This document shows, one piece after another, positions 6,530-15,625 of a stretch of DNA of 20,270 bases. The position numbers and the translations under genes are program-made. Where the stretch lies: the NCBI GenBank assembly GCA_002413355.1, contig DHWV01000075.1:44220-64489 (forward strand), given 5' to 3'. The stretch comes from Desulfobulbaceae bacterium UBA5173 (lineage in GTDB: Bacteria > Desulfobacterota > Desulfobulbia > Desulfobulbales > Desulfobulbaceae). The notes under the pieces are model-generated. The model made no database searches, was not told the DNA's origin, and saw only the letters and a program-made list of their open reading frames with translations. Each line of letters starts with the position of its first letter. Within the stretch, counting starts at the first letter, position 1.

Positions 6530-9500
6530 ATGGACGAAAGCATTGCGGCTGAATTCCTGAACGAGGTGGAAGGGTATCTGCCGGAGCTGCGTCGCTGTCT
6601 CCATGCCCTGAAACAAGATCGGCATGACCAAGCTGCTGCCGAGGAGCTGCACCGCATCGTCCACACCATCAAAGGCGCGGCGGCAATGGTCGGTTTTGAT
6701 GATCTGAGCAAAACCGGTGCGCTGCTGGAGCAGGTCATGGAACAGGTGCTGGAGGCAGGCTTGATCATGGATGACGAGCTGATCAGTCTGTTCAGGGACG
6801 CGGCCCAGCGAATTGATACCTTCTGCACGCTGCACAGCGTGGGCGACCAAGGTACCAGCAGATTGCATGAGGAAACCCAGGCCGCGTTTGCTGAAAAAAG
6901 TCGTCTGCCTGTTCCGCCACAAGAGGAGGCTCTGCTGCCGGAGAAAAAAACGCAGCCTGCTGATCAGGAAGGTTCGGATGATTCCATCGCCGGAATCCTT
7001 GATCAGCTTCTCTCGGTGGTGGAGGGTGAGAAGGGCGAAGCGGCGGAAACGGAAGATGAGTTCCTCCTCAACGAGAACTGGGAGGAGGGCGATGGAGCAA
7101 CGCTCTCTGCGCCTACCGTAGCCAACGAATATATCATTGACCCTGAGCTGCTGGAATGTTTTGCTGAGGAAACGGCAGAGCATTTGGAGAACATCAAGCT
7201 CCAGCTTAAAACGCTCAACGCTGCGGTGGCGGCGGAGACACTGCTGTCCGATCCTCTGCGGGAGAGACTGCATTCGTTGCGCCGTTCGGTGCATACCTTG
7301 AAAGGCGCGGCGGCGGTGATTGGCATTGAGTCGGTGGCGGCGTGGGGCCGCGAGTTGGAAGATTTTCTCGATTGGCTCCATGATGACGCGCAGGCCGTGT
7401 CGCCACAGGCGTTGGCCGCTGCCCAAGATGGCTGCGACCTGCTGGCGATTTTGGCAGAAGACCCGGCCTGCTCTGTGACCGAGGAGGAGCAGGCGGCAGC
7501 GGCGCAGTTTGCCGCAATCAAGGCGGCAGGCATCGGTCAGCATGAAATTCAACCTGAGCTGCCAGCCGCTGAAGTTGCCATTGAGTCGCCGCAGGAAGCG
7601 GAGCAGGAGTTTTCCGCTGAGGTTGATGATTTCTTTGCCGAAAAAACAAGCAGTAATTCTGCGGAATCCCTTTTTGACGATCTGTTCAGCAGCGATCAGG
7701 GGGACAAAACGACTGGTGATGTCCTTTTTTCCCCGGACGCGGAAGAGAGCGAAGTCTTCCCGGTAACAGCAGAACCTGTCCTGCCTGAGCCTGCTTCACC
7801 GTCTGGCGAAGAGGATGTTTTTTCTGTGGAAGTGCCGCAGGCCGCTGATCCAATGTTTGACGAGCTGTTCAGTTCCGCAGAGAAGCCCGAAGAGGGCGAT
7901 GAGGACAGCCTCTTTCAGACAGCGGATGCGGACAGGCTGTTTGCCGCTGCCCCACCGCCGGAGATGGCGGAAGAAGAGCCTGCGGAAGAACAGGAGCCGA
8001 TTGATCCTGAGCTGATGGAGTGCTTCACTGAGGAAACAGCGGAGCATCTGGAGAACATTGACCTTCAGCTCAAGCATCTGGCAGCAGCGGCGACAAACGA
8101 TGTCGGAATTTCCGAGCCGCTGCGCGAAAATTTGCATTCATTGCGCCGTTCGGTGCATACTCTGAAGGGCGCGGCGGCAGTTATCGGCATCAAGCCAGTG
8201 GCGGCGTGGGGCCATGAGTTTGAGGATTTTCTCGACTGGCTGCACGACGAATCACCAACGTTGGGGCCGCAAGCAGTCGCCGCTATGCAGGAAGGCGCAG
8301 ACATCCTCGCCCGGCTTGCCGACAATCCCGGCAATTCGACCGCCGCTGCGCAGCAGGCTCTTGCCGCTCGCTTCCAAACCATGATGACCGCGCCGCCGTC
8401 CGCTGCGGCAGTGGTACCCTCTGCGTCTTCCTCTGATGCGCAGTCCGAAACGGCTGACCTGCCTTCCGCATCAGAGGAGGATGTTTTTTTCGCCGCAGAG
8501 CAGACAGAAAAGTCTGCTGCGCCGCTTTTTGACGAGCTGTTTCCTGATGCGGCGGAAGAGCCGATAGCAGAGTTGTTCGCCCCGGAAACGCCGACCGAAG
8601 CTGCCGAGGCTATTGATCCTGAGCTGATGGCCTGCTTCAACGAGGAAGCGGCGGAGCATCTGGAAAATATTGACCAGCAGCTCAGACTGTTGGCAGGCCA
8701 AGCGGCGAGTGAGACTCCGCTTTCCGAGCCGTTGCGGGAGAATTTGCATTCGCTGCGCCGTTCGGTGCATACCTTGAAAGGGGCAGCGGCGGTGATCGGT
8801 ATTGAGCCAGTGGCAGCGTGGGGGCATGAGTTCGAGGATTTCCTTGACTGGCTGCACGACGAGTCGCCGACCATAGGGCCGCCAGCAGTCGCCGCTATGC
8901 AGGAAGGCGCGGATTTGCTGGTCAAAATCACCGAGCATCCGAACCAGCCGGTGGCGGAGAAAAAAGCCGCTGTCGCTGCGCGCTTCCAAACCATCATCGC
9001 TGGGGAAACAGCAGCTCCGCCGCCGCAACCTGTAGTTACCGAGCGGATTGAAGAGGCGGCCGTCGAGCAAGCTGAGGCCGCAATGCCAGAAGGCATGGAT
9101 ATTGCCCCTGTTCTTGAGCAAAAACCAACGCCTCCGGCAGTCGAAATTCCGGCACCGTCTCCAGTCAGCGCGCAGCCGAGTGGCGGGGTACGGCGGGTCA
9201 ATACCCTGCGCGTGGAGATCAACAAGATTGACCAAGTGGTCGGTCTGAGCGGCGACATGGTCATCAATCTGAGCAGCTTTGAAGCCTCGATGGCTTCGAT
9301 GGCTGGTACCCTCAACGAGCTGGGCATGATCCTCCAACGCCTGAAGAGTATCAACCACAGCTTGGAAACGGGCTACGAGCTGGCCACAATTCCCTATCTG
9401 CGCGGCGCGGGCGAGTCAGGTGACGGCCTCACCGAAGACTTCGACCCTCTGGAGATGGACCGCTACTCTGAGCTGAACATTCTCATCCGCTCCCTGAGCG

Positions 9501-11005
9501 AGGCGGTCAGCGACCTTGACTCGATCATGGCCCAGAGCGCGCTGGAGAACATCGCTTGGGAGAAGACAGTCGAGCGGCAGGCGCGGGTTTTGAAAGATGT
9601 GCAGAACAAAATGATCGGCCTGCGCATGACCCCGCTCTCTGTCTTGTCTGCCCGAATGCTACGCACGGTGCGCGAAGCTGAACGCAGCACCGGCCATCCA
9701 GCCCAGCTCGTCATGGAAGGCGAGTCCATCATGATGGACACCCGCGTCTGGGACACAATGGCCGACGCGCTGATGCACATCCTCCGTAACTCGGTCGCCC
9801 ATGGCGGCAGCCCGGAACGACAGCTCACTATCTGGCTCAAAGCCGAACGCCGAGGCGGCCAGTTTTCCCTGCGGATCAAGGACAATGGCAAGGGCTTGAA
9901 TTACGAAGCCATCCGCGCCAAAGGCATGAAGCTCTACCCGCTGGAGCGCGTTGGCAGCATGAGCGACGAAAAGCTGGCCCAGCTCATTTTTCGGCATGGC
10001 TTCTCCAGTGCGGGTTCAATCAGCAGTATCGCCGGGCGCGGCGTAGGCATGGATGTGGTGCGCGACTCAGTTGCCCTGCTCAACGGCTCGATTGAGATTG
10101 CTCCGTCCAGAGGCAAGGGCTTGGAGCTACTCATCCGCCTGCCGGTGGCCGTGGCCCAGCTCCACGCTGTTCTTGTCCGTCTGGCTGGACAGATCTACGC
10201 TGTGCCGATGCACGACATCAGCAGCGCGGAGCGGGTGAAGCCAGAGGAAATCAGCGGCCACGACTACGAAACCGGCAGCGGCGAACGAATGCCCTTGCTT
10301 AATCCAGCGGCCATTCCCGGCTTCCATGTCGGCACGGCGGGCGAGATTCCGCCGGAGAGCGAATTGGCCGTGCTCATCATTCATACGGGCAGCAGGCAGG
10401 CGGCTCTGCTCTGCGAGCAGATCATTGGCCAGCGCGACATTGTTTTCAAGGATTTAGGCAGCCATCTCAGCAACGTCTCCTGCATTGCAGGCGTAACCAT
10501 CATGGGCGACGGCAGCTTGGTGCCTATTCTTCAGAGCGACGACTTGCTGAAACGATGGCTTGAGCTGGCCGCGCCGTCGGTCGAAACTGCTGTGCAAGAA
10601 AAGGCCGAGGAAAGGCCGCTGCAAGTGCTGGTGGTGGATGACTCAATCAGCGTGCGTAAGGTTGTTTCCAACTTCCTCAGCCAGCAGGGCTGGCAGCCGA
10701 CCATTGCCCGCAACGGCATCGAGGCACTGGAGCGCATCCGCGAAGAGAAGCCCGATCTGGTGCTGCTCGACGTAGAGATGCCGCGTATGAACGGCTTCGA
10801 GGTCTTGCAGGCTCTGCAAAGCCAGCCGGAATTCCATGACATTCCTGTGGTCATGCTCACCTCGCGCAGCGCGGACAAGTACCGCGAGAAGGCAGCGCAG
10901 CTCGGTGCGCGCGGCTTCATGACTAAGCCGTTCAAGGAAGATGAGGCGATAGAGCTGATTCGCAGCATGACCTCCGGGCAAATGCTGGCGGAGCTGCACG
11001 GATGA
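6530..11005 (+). CDS. ChpA-like hybrid chemotaxis histidine kinase with four Hpt domains
   Basis: A 1491-residue cytoplasmic kinase of the Pil-Chp type. Four Hpt domains carry phosphorylatable histidines at H45 (HTIKGAAA), H255, H543 and H747 (each HTLKGAAAVIGI). Long acidic linkers separate them. The CheA core starts near 887. The ATPase domain has an N box around H1083 and N1087 (HILRNSVAHG), a G1 box at D1118 (DNGKGLN) and a G2 box at 1169-1177 (GRGVGMDVV). A CheW-like domain (about 1205-1345) and a C-terminal receiver (about 1363-1485, phosphoacceptor D1414) complete it. AAAGGA lies eight bases before ATG 6530. Hpt2, Hpt3 and Hpt4 are close copies; Hpt1 differs. By comparison with Pseudomonas ChpA (more Hpt-like domains, from memory) this is a shorter version. 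It should phosphorylate its own receiver and the PilG/PilH-like receivers. Confidence 0.95.
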   Translation: MDESIAAEFLNEVEGYLPELRRCLHALKQDRHDQAAAEELHRIVHTIKGAAAMVGFDDLSKTGALLEQVMEQVLEAGLIMDDELISLFRDAAQRIDTFCTLHSVGDQGTSRLHEETQAAFAEKSRLPVPPQEEALLPEKKTQPADQEGSDDSIAGILDQLLSVVEGEKGEAAETEDEFLLNENWEEGDGATLSAPTVANEYIIDPELLECFAEETAEHLENIKLQLKTLNAAVAAETLLSDPLRERLHSLRRSVHTLKGAAAVIGIESVAAWGRELEDFLDWLHDDAQAVSPQALAAAQDGCDLLAILAEDPACSVTEEEQAAAAQFAAIKAAGIGQHEIQPELPAAEVAIESPQEAEQEFSAEVDDFFAEKTSSNSAESLFDDLFSSDQGDKTTGDVLFSPDAEESEVFPVTAEPVLPEPASPSGEEDVFSVEVPQAADPMFDELFSSAEKPEEGDEDSLFQTADADRLFAAAPPPEMAEEEPAEEQEPIDPELMECFTEETAEHLENIDLQLKHLAAAATNDVGISEPLRENLHSLRRSVHTLKGAAAVIGIKPVAAWGHEFEDFLDWLHDESPTLGPQAVAAMQEGADILARLADNPGNSTAAAQQALAARFQTMMTAPPSAAAVVPSASSSDAQSETADLPSASEEDVFFAAEQTEKSAAPLFDELFPDAAEEPIAELFAPETPTEAAEAIDPELMACFNEEAAEHLENIDQQLRLLAGQAASETPLSEPLRENLHSLRRSVHTLKGAAAVIGIEPVAAWGHEFEDFLDWLHDESPTIGPPAVAAMQEGADLLVKITEHPNQPVAEKKAAVAARFQTIIAGETAAPPPQPVVTERIEEAAVEQAEAAMPEGMDIAPVLEQKPTPPAVEIPAPSPVSAQPSGGVRRVNTLRVEINKIDQVVGLSGDMVINLSSFEASMASMAGTLNELGMILQRLKSINHSLETGYELATIPYLRGAGESGDGLTEDFDPLEMDRYSELNILIRSLSEAVSDLDSIMAQSALENIAWEKTVERQARVLKDVQNKMIGLRMTPLSVLSARMLRTVREAERSTGHPAQLVMEGESIMMDTRVWDTMADALMHILRNSVAHGGSPERQLTIWLKAERRGGQFSLRIKDNGKGLNYEAIRAKGMKLYPLERVGSMSDEKLAQLIFRHGFSSAGSISSIAGRGVGMDVVRDSVALLNGSIEIAPSRGKGLELLIRLPVAVAQLHAVLVRLAGQIYAVPMHDISSAERVKPEEISGHDYETGSGERMPLLNPAAIPGFHVGTAGEIPPESELAVLIIHTGSRQAALLCEQIIGQRDIVFKDLGSHLSNVSCIAGVTIMGDGSLVPILQSDDLLKRWLELAAPSVETAVQEKAEERPLQVLVVDDSISVRKVVSNFLSQQGWQPTIARNGIEALERIREEKPDLVLLDVEMPRMNGFEVLQALQSQPEFHDIPVVMLTSRSADKYREKAAQLGARGFMTKPFKEDEAIELIRSMTSGQMLAELHG
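7130..9000 (+). repeat. Intragenic repeats: three similar Hpt units in the ChpA-like gene
   Basis: Three units begin with I(I/-)DPEL-x-CF-x-EE near 7136, 8000 and 8612. Each runs through HSLRRSVHTLKGAAAVIGI and a W-(G)-x-E-x-EDFLDWLHD block. Units 2 and 3 are the most alike at the DNA level, sharing an identical stretch of about 25 bases near 8275 and 8887 (encoding AVAAMQEGA). This points to tandem duplication inside the gene. Unit 1 differs more, for example GRELED in place of GHEFED. Confidence 0.85.
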
Positions 11006-11027
11006 ACCGCTTATCTGGCTCGGGACA

Positions 11028-11996
11028 ATGAAGACGATCTGTGTGGTGCAAGGGGGCAAGTTTCTGCTGGGCATAGACGCGGCACGCATTCTTGCCCGGA
11101 CAGCGTGGGCCGAGCTTGCGCCGCAGCGCAAGAAAGACGAGAAAATCTTTCATCTTGCTGCGCTGCTGGACAGGCGGCCGGGCGGTGCGGTTTCGCCGGA
11201 TGCTGTCTGTCTGGAACTACAAGGCAACGACAGCAGGTTTCTCCTCGTGGTTGATAAGATCGCGGATGAAGCGGAAACCATCAATCCGCCCAGTCCGCTG
11301 CCGCCAGCCTGTCCACGTCTGACGGCCCGCCTTTGCCCGCAGGTGACCATCTGGGGCGACATGCCTGTGCTGCTGCTGGATCCGGCTCAGGTCATTCCTG
11401 TAGCGATTGAGCTGGGCAAAGGCATTGGCCTGCTGACTGAAGAGCCGGAGGCGGAAATGACGGAATCTGAACCTCACGAAGAGGACGATCCGTTTTTCCC
11501 GGAAGAGAAACCGGTACCCGTGTTGTTTGCGCCGGAAGAAGATTCCGTTGAACCGGAAGGGCCGCTGGCGTTTCTGGCGAATGCCGAAGAGGATGTTCCT
11601 GCTGCATGTTCTTTTGACAAGGAAGCGCTGGTTGCGGAAACAAAATCTGAAGAAGAGACGGAAGAGTCGGCTGTAGAGACAGAATCTCAATGCGCAGAGG
11701 CAGGCCCCGACAATGTTGATGCGGAACCAGAATCGTCCGGCAAGGAATCCTCAACGATTGATGAGGAAACCTTCAAGAAAGTGATGAGCTGGACGATCAC
11801 CCGCTTCAAGCAGAGTCGGACCGGAGAGGAGCTGCATCTCGGCACCGACCAACTGCCGCAGGAGCTGGCAGGCATGGTAGAGGAAAAAGGCTTGAGCCGG
11901 AGCATCATTCAGTATCTGATTGATCAGATTGTTCTTCGCTGCAAAGAAACAGAAAGCGCAGGCCGCCGGCTGCCAGGAGAAACACATGCCCACTGA
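11028..11996 (+). CDS. Divergent CheW-like protein with acidic linker and unknown C-terminal domain
   Basis: A 322-residue protein. Residues 1-140 fit a degenerate CheW fold, with GGKFLLGIDAARIL, then RFLLVVDKIADEAETI (the CheW lower-subdomain pattern) and VLLLDPAQVI. A very acidic, probably disordered linker follows (about 141-250), containing LFAPE at 166-170. Residues about 255-315 look helical and match nothing I recognise. ChpA-like linkers carry the same LFAPE and EEDV words (LFAPE at ChpA 682-686), which hints at a common partner or shared origin. The start is 22 nt after the ChpA-like stop with no strong ribosome binding site, so coupling is likely. The last 11 bases overlap the next gene. 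Adaptor function is inferred. Confidence 0.75.
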   Translation: MKTICVVQGGKFLLGIDAARILARTAWAELAPQRKKDEKIFHLAALLDRRPGGAVSPDAVCLELQGNDSRFLLVVDKIADEAETINPPSPLPPACPRLTARLCPQVTIWGDMPVLLLDPAQVIPVAIELGKGIGLLTEEPEAEMTESEPHEEDDPFFPEEKPVPVLFAPEEDSVEPEGPLAFLANAEEDVPAACSFDKEALVAETKSEEETEESAVETESQCAEAGPDNVDAEPESSGKESSTIDEETFKKVMSWTITRFKQSRTGEELHLGTDQLPQELAGMVEEKGLSRSIIQYLIDQIVLRCKETESAGRRLPGETHAH

Positions 11997-12483
11997 GCGA
12001 GAAAAAAAGCAGGCCGCCCGAAAGGCGGTGGCCGTGCGCATGGCGGGGGCGTTCGGCAAAGAGCCGGTCTTGCTTTTCGCGGCCCGGCAGGCTGAGGAAG
12101 TGCTGCCGCAAGCCGATGTGCAACCGCTGCCTTTCGCCCCGGACTGGCTGCTCGGCCTCAGCGTCTGGCGGCGGCAGCTACTGCCGGTGCTTGATGCGGC
12201 CAAGCTGTACGGTTTCGACCCGGTTGTCGGCCGCCCCCTGTATCTGGTGCTGAGGACGGTCGCACCGGCAGAGACCAAGGACGGCTCGCGGCGACTTCTG
12301 CGCTGCCTGCTCAAAGTTTCCAGCCAAGTGGCCGCTCGCGAAATGTCTGCGCAGCCTCCTGCCGTCTCTGCTGTAGAAAACGGCATTGATCCAAACTTGG
12401 TCACCGGCGTGTTTGCGCACGAGGATGGCCTGCTGATCGTTCCCAATCTGCTGCCCGCGCTTTGCTCGGCGGCTGACAGTTAA
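11986..12483 (+). CDS. Small CheW-like adaptor
   Basis: A 165-residue protein with a divergent CheW domain. It shows PVLLFAARQAEEVLP, then LPFAPDWLLGLSVWRRQLLPVLDAAKLYG, which follows the CheW pattern of a substrate-specificity loop (usually GL-N-RG-x-PV). The usual NLRG is replaced by SVWRRQ. I chose ATG 11986 because AGGAGA lies seven bases upstream; a longer in-frame form starting at 11920 has no site. It overlaps the previous gene by 11 bases, typical of translational coupling. It probably links receptor and kinase, but its degeneracy leaves open a regulatory or receptor-specific role. Confidence 0.8.
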   Translation: MPTEREKKQAARKAVAVRMAGAFGKEPVLLFAARQAEEVLPQADVQPLPFAPDWLLGLSVWRRQLLPVLDAAKLYGFDPVVGRPLYLVLRTVAPAETKDGSRRLLRCLLKVSSQVAAREMSAQPPAVSAVENGIDPNLVTGVFAHEDGLLIVPNLLPALCSAADS

Positions 12484-12568
12484 TAAAACATTGTTCCACC
12501 AAATGCCTGCGGTTCAACGGTGCGGCAAGTCCGTTCCAGGTAATTTTCTTGTGTGAGAAGGAGAAAAC

Positions 12569-15500
12569 ATGGCAAATGCGTTGAAAAAAAGACCGGCGGA
12601 CAAAATTCTCAGCCTTGTCAAAGGGCTGAAGCCCGGCGACCTGAAGGGCAGTCTGTTCACCGGCTGGCGGCGGAGTATCAAAAGCAAGCTGTTAGTCTGG
12701 CTGCTGCTGATCTCCATCGTGCCGTTGGCGGTCATCGCTTTCTTCAGCTACCGGTATTCCGCCTCTGCCCTCCAGAGGCAGTCCTTTGAAAACCTCGAAG
12801 CGACACTGTCGTTTGAGCATGAGGCTCTACAGCAGTATTTCACTGGACAGGAAAAGACGCTGACCAACCTTGCCGACACCATGAACCTGTTTCAGGAGGA
12901 AGCATTTGTCAAGCTGGCGGCGGTGCGGGATCTTCTGAAAGAGGAGATCACCAAATACATGGGCACGCGCTATAACAACGCGCAAGCATTCGGCAGCAAC
13001 CCGGAGCAGGTTAAAAATTTTACCGTCTTTGCCAAGAACAGCGCAGCAGAGCTGGACAGCGATTTTGCCGCTTACCTGAAGAAATGGTTGGAAGAACGCG
13101 ATTTTCATTCGTTGCTTCTGCTCAATCCTGAAGGCAAGGTACTGTTCTCCTCAGACAGCTCGGTTAAGCCCGGCATGGCCGTGCGGGAGAAAAGTCCAGA
13201 GTGGCATGCGCTGCAAAAAGGACTACAGGAAACCGCGTTTGTCGATTACGGTCCGGCATCCTTTGTCAAAAACAAATCGGTCTGTTATTTTGCCACGCCG
13301 TTCAAAGCGGGCGGCCAGCTGGCGGGCGTGTTCCTCTTCCGTCTGAACGATGACGCGCTGGACTGGATTTTGAAACTCACCCCAGGCATCGGCGAGTCCG
13401 GCGAGTCCTATCTGGTCGGCGCGGACGGCATGTTCCGCTCCAACTCAGTCTATTTCGAGGAGCCGACATTAGCCAACCCAGCCTTTGTCGTCGATACAGA
13501 GAGCGTGGTCTATGCATTGGCCGGTGATAGCGGCGAAGAAACCACTGTCAACTATCGCGGCGACTATGTTCTCTCCTCGTACACCGCTGTTCAGCTCTAC
13601 GGAACTACGTGGGTGCTCATGGTTGAGTCGGATCAAGCCGAAACAATGGCTCCGAAGCATCTGCAACAAGGAAAAATGGTTGATCATCTGCAAGAGCTAT
13701 CCCAGGAATACGGTTTTCCTGACCTGTATCTGCTCAACCCGGACGGCTACGTGTTTTATTCAGTTCAACAGGGAAGGGATCATTACACCAACATGCTGAC
13801 CGGCCCTTACGCCAAATCAGGCTTTGCCGGAGCGGTGCAGGGTGTTCTGAAAACAAAGTCTCTCAAGATAAGCGACTACAGCTTCTATGAGGCAATTGAC
13901 GGTAAGCCCGCCGCCTTCATGGCTGCGCCGATTCTGAACAAAAACGGCGATGTCAGCATGATCCTCTCCATTCAGATGCCTATCGACAGAATCAATGCGG
14001 TTATGAACATCCGCAGCCAGGTTGAGAAAAAGGCCGAGCATCATGCCCATAACGATAAAATGGCGATGGCGGAAACCTATCTGGTTGGTCAGGATAAAAC
14101 ATGGCGGTCTGAAGCGCATGATCCGAAAAAGTATGGCGTGGAGACAACCCTGCTCAAAGCCAAAGCCGACACCAAAGCGGTGAAAGAGGCTCTGGCCGGC
14201 AAAGACGGCACGGAAATCATGGTGAATAGCGCAGGTGAAAAGGTGCTGGCATCATGGGTTCCGTTCACGTACAACAACAACGACATTTCTTGGGCGATCA
14301 TCAGCGAGGCGAACTACGATCAAGTGCATCAGCCTGTCACCAGCCTGTTGCGGATCATAGGCATGACCGCGTTGGCTGCCGCCGTGCTGATTGTTGTGGT
14401 CAGCCTCCTTGTCGCCAGCGGCATCACCAAACAGGTTGGCGAAATCGTCAAAGTCATGGCCAAGGTTGAGAAAGGCGACTACAGCGACCGGGTGCGCATC
14501 ACCAGCAAGGACGAGCTGGGCCGTCTGGCTGTGGACTTCAACGCCATGACCGGCACCATCCAGAATCTGGTTCAGACCCGGCAGGAGGAGCACGATAAGC
14601 TGAACACCTCGATCATCCGCCTGTTGGAGGAGATCACGGTTCTTGCTGACGGCGACCTGACCATCCGGGCCACCGTGACCGACGACGTAATCGGAACGCT
14701 GGCCGACTCACTCAACCTGATGCTCGAAAACCTTGGCCGGGCCTTCCGCAGGATTAAAGACTCGGCCATGCAGGTTGGTTCAACCGCCAACGTCCTCAGC
14801 TCCTCGACCGGAGAGCTGGCCGCCCAGAACGACAGCCAGTCGCGCATGATCAACGAGGCGGTGGCGAAAATCGCCGCGCTGACTGAGGAAATCACGAAAG
14901 CGGCGGAACAGGCCGTACAGTCCGCAGGTTCCTCGAAAGAATCGAGCCACGTGGCCGAGGACGGCGCGGCGGCGGTACGTGACACCAGCCACGCGATGGA
15001 GGCCATCCGTAGCAACGTGCAGAACACCGCCCGCGCGATCAAGCGGCTTGGCGAAAGCTCGCAGGAGATCAGTGACTTCGCCCGCACCATTAACGAGATT
15101 TCCGACCGTACCTCGATTCTGGCTCTGAACGCCTCGATTCAGGCTGCTGCCGCTGGTGAGGAAGGACGCGGCTTCGCGGTCGTTGCTGAGGAAATCCAGC
15201 GGCTCGCCGAGCGGGCCGCTGTCTCCACCCGCCAGATCGAAACCCTGATCCGCAACATTCTCGGCGAGATCACCGAGGCCGGCGTGAGTATGGACGCGAG
15301 CATTCAAGAAGTTGTCCAAGGCACGAAGCTCTCCCAGAACGCGCTCGCCAAGCTGGAGGAGATCACCTCCCGCTCTAACGAGGTGGCCGCCTTGATTGAA
15401 GGCGTTGCCGCCGTGTCCAAGGAGCAGGCCGAGACCACCGCGCAGCTTGCGGGTAAGATGCAGGAGATCGGCGGCATCAGCTTGGAAACCGCGCAGGAGA

Positions 15501-15604
15501 CCATGGGTGCGTCCATCTCCATGCGTGAGATGGCCGCGATGGGCGACGACATGCTTCAAGCCGTCGCCGCCTTCAAACTGGAAGGCGACAGCAAAAAGGC
15601 ATAA
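12569..15604 (+). CDS. PilJ-type methyl-accepting chemoreceptor with tandem Cache-like sensor
   Basis: A 1011-residue inner-membrane receptor. A cytoplasmic N-terminus of about 43 residues precedes TM1 (about 44-64). A large periplasmic region (about 65-590) follows, then TM2 (about 593-620), HAMP (about 620-672), a second HAMP-like segment with LADGDLTIRATVTDD near 690-710, and the signalling hairpin at about 750-1000. The tip (about 843-880) reads ILALNASIQAAAAGEEGRGF, close to PilJ rather than to Tsr/Tar. The periplasmic region contains paired Cache-like motifs twice: LLLNPEG near 182 with YLVGADG near 280, and YLLNPDG near 386 with YLVGQDK near 503. AAGGAG precedes ATG 12569. There is no C-terminal CheR-binding pentapeptide. 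It sits directly upstream of a binding-protein gene that may deliver its ligand. Confidence 0.94.
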   Translation: MANALKKRPADKILSLVKGLKPGDLKGSLFTGWRRSIKSKLLVWLLLISIVPLAVIAFFSYRYSASALQRQSFENLEATLSFEHEALQQYFTGQEKTLTNLADTMNLFQEEAFVKLAAVRDLLKEEITKYMGTRYNNAQAFGSNPEQVKNFTVFAKNSAAELDSDFAAYLKKWLEERDFHSLLLLNPEGKVLFSSDSSVKPGMAVREKSPEWHALQKGLQETAFVDYGPASFVKNKSVCYFATPFKAGGQLAGVFLFRLNDDALDWILKLTPGIGESGESYLVGADGMFRSNSVYFEEPTLANPAFVVDTESVVYALAGDSGEETTVNYRGDYVLSSYTAVQLYGTTWVLMVESDQAETMAPKHLQQGKMVDHLQELSQEYGFPDLYLLNPDGYVFYSVQQGRDHYTNMLTGPYAKSGFAGAVQGVLKTKSLKISDYSFYEAIDGKPAAFMAAPILNKNGDVSMILSIQMPIDRINAVMNIRSQVEKKAEHHAHNDKMAMAETYLVGQDKTWRSEAHDPKKYGVETTLLKAKADTKAVKEALAGKDGTEIMVNSAGEKVLASWVPFTYNNNDISWAIISEANYDQVHQPVTSLLRIIGMTALAAAVLIVVVSLLVASGITKQVGEIVKVMAKVEKGDYSDRVRITSKDELGRLAVDFNAMTGTIQNLVQTRQEEHDKLNTSIIRLLEEITVLADGDLTIRATVTDDVIGTLADSLNLMLENLGRAFRRIKDSAMQVGSTANVLSSSTGELAAQNDSQSRMINEAVAKIAALTEEITKAAEQAVQSAGSSKESSHVAEDGAAAVRDTSHAMEAIRSNVQNTARAIKRLGESSQEISDFARTINEISDRTSILALNASIQAAAAGEEGRGFAVVAEEIQRLAERAAVSTRQIETLIRNILGEITEAGVSMDASIQEVVQGTKLSQNALAKLEEITSRSNEVAALIEGVAAVSKEQAETTAQLAGKMQEIGGISLETAQETMGASISMREMAAMGDDMLQAVAAFKLEGDSKKA

Positions 15605-15625
15605 GGAACTGACAAGGAAATCATC

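Noticed and set aside
8065..9358. Minus-strand open frames of about 430 and 295 codons inside the ChpA-like gene
   Set aside because: They are mirror frames of the GC-rich Hpt repeats, with Ser/Ala-rich sequence and no motif; the plus-strand frame is continuous and has intact domains.
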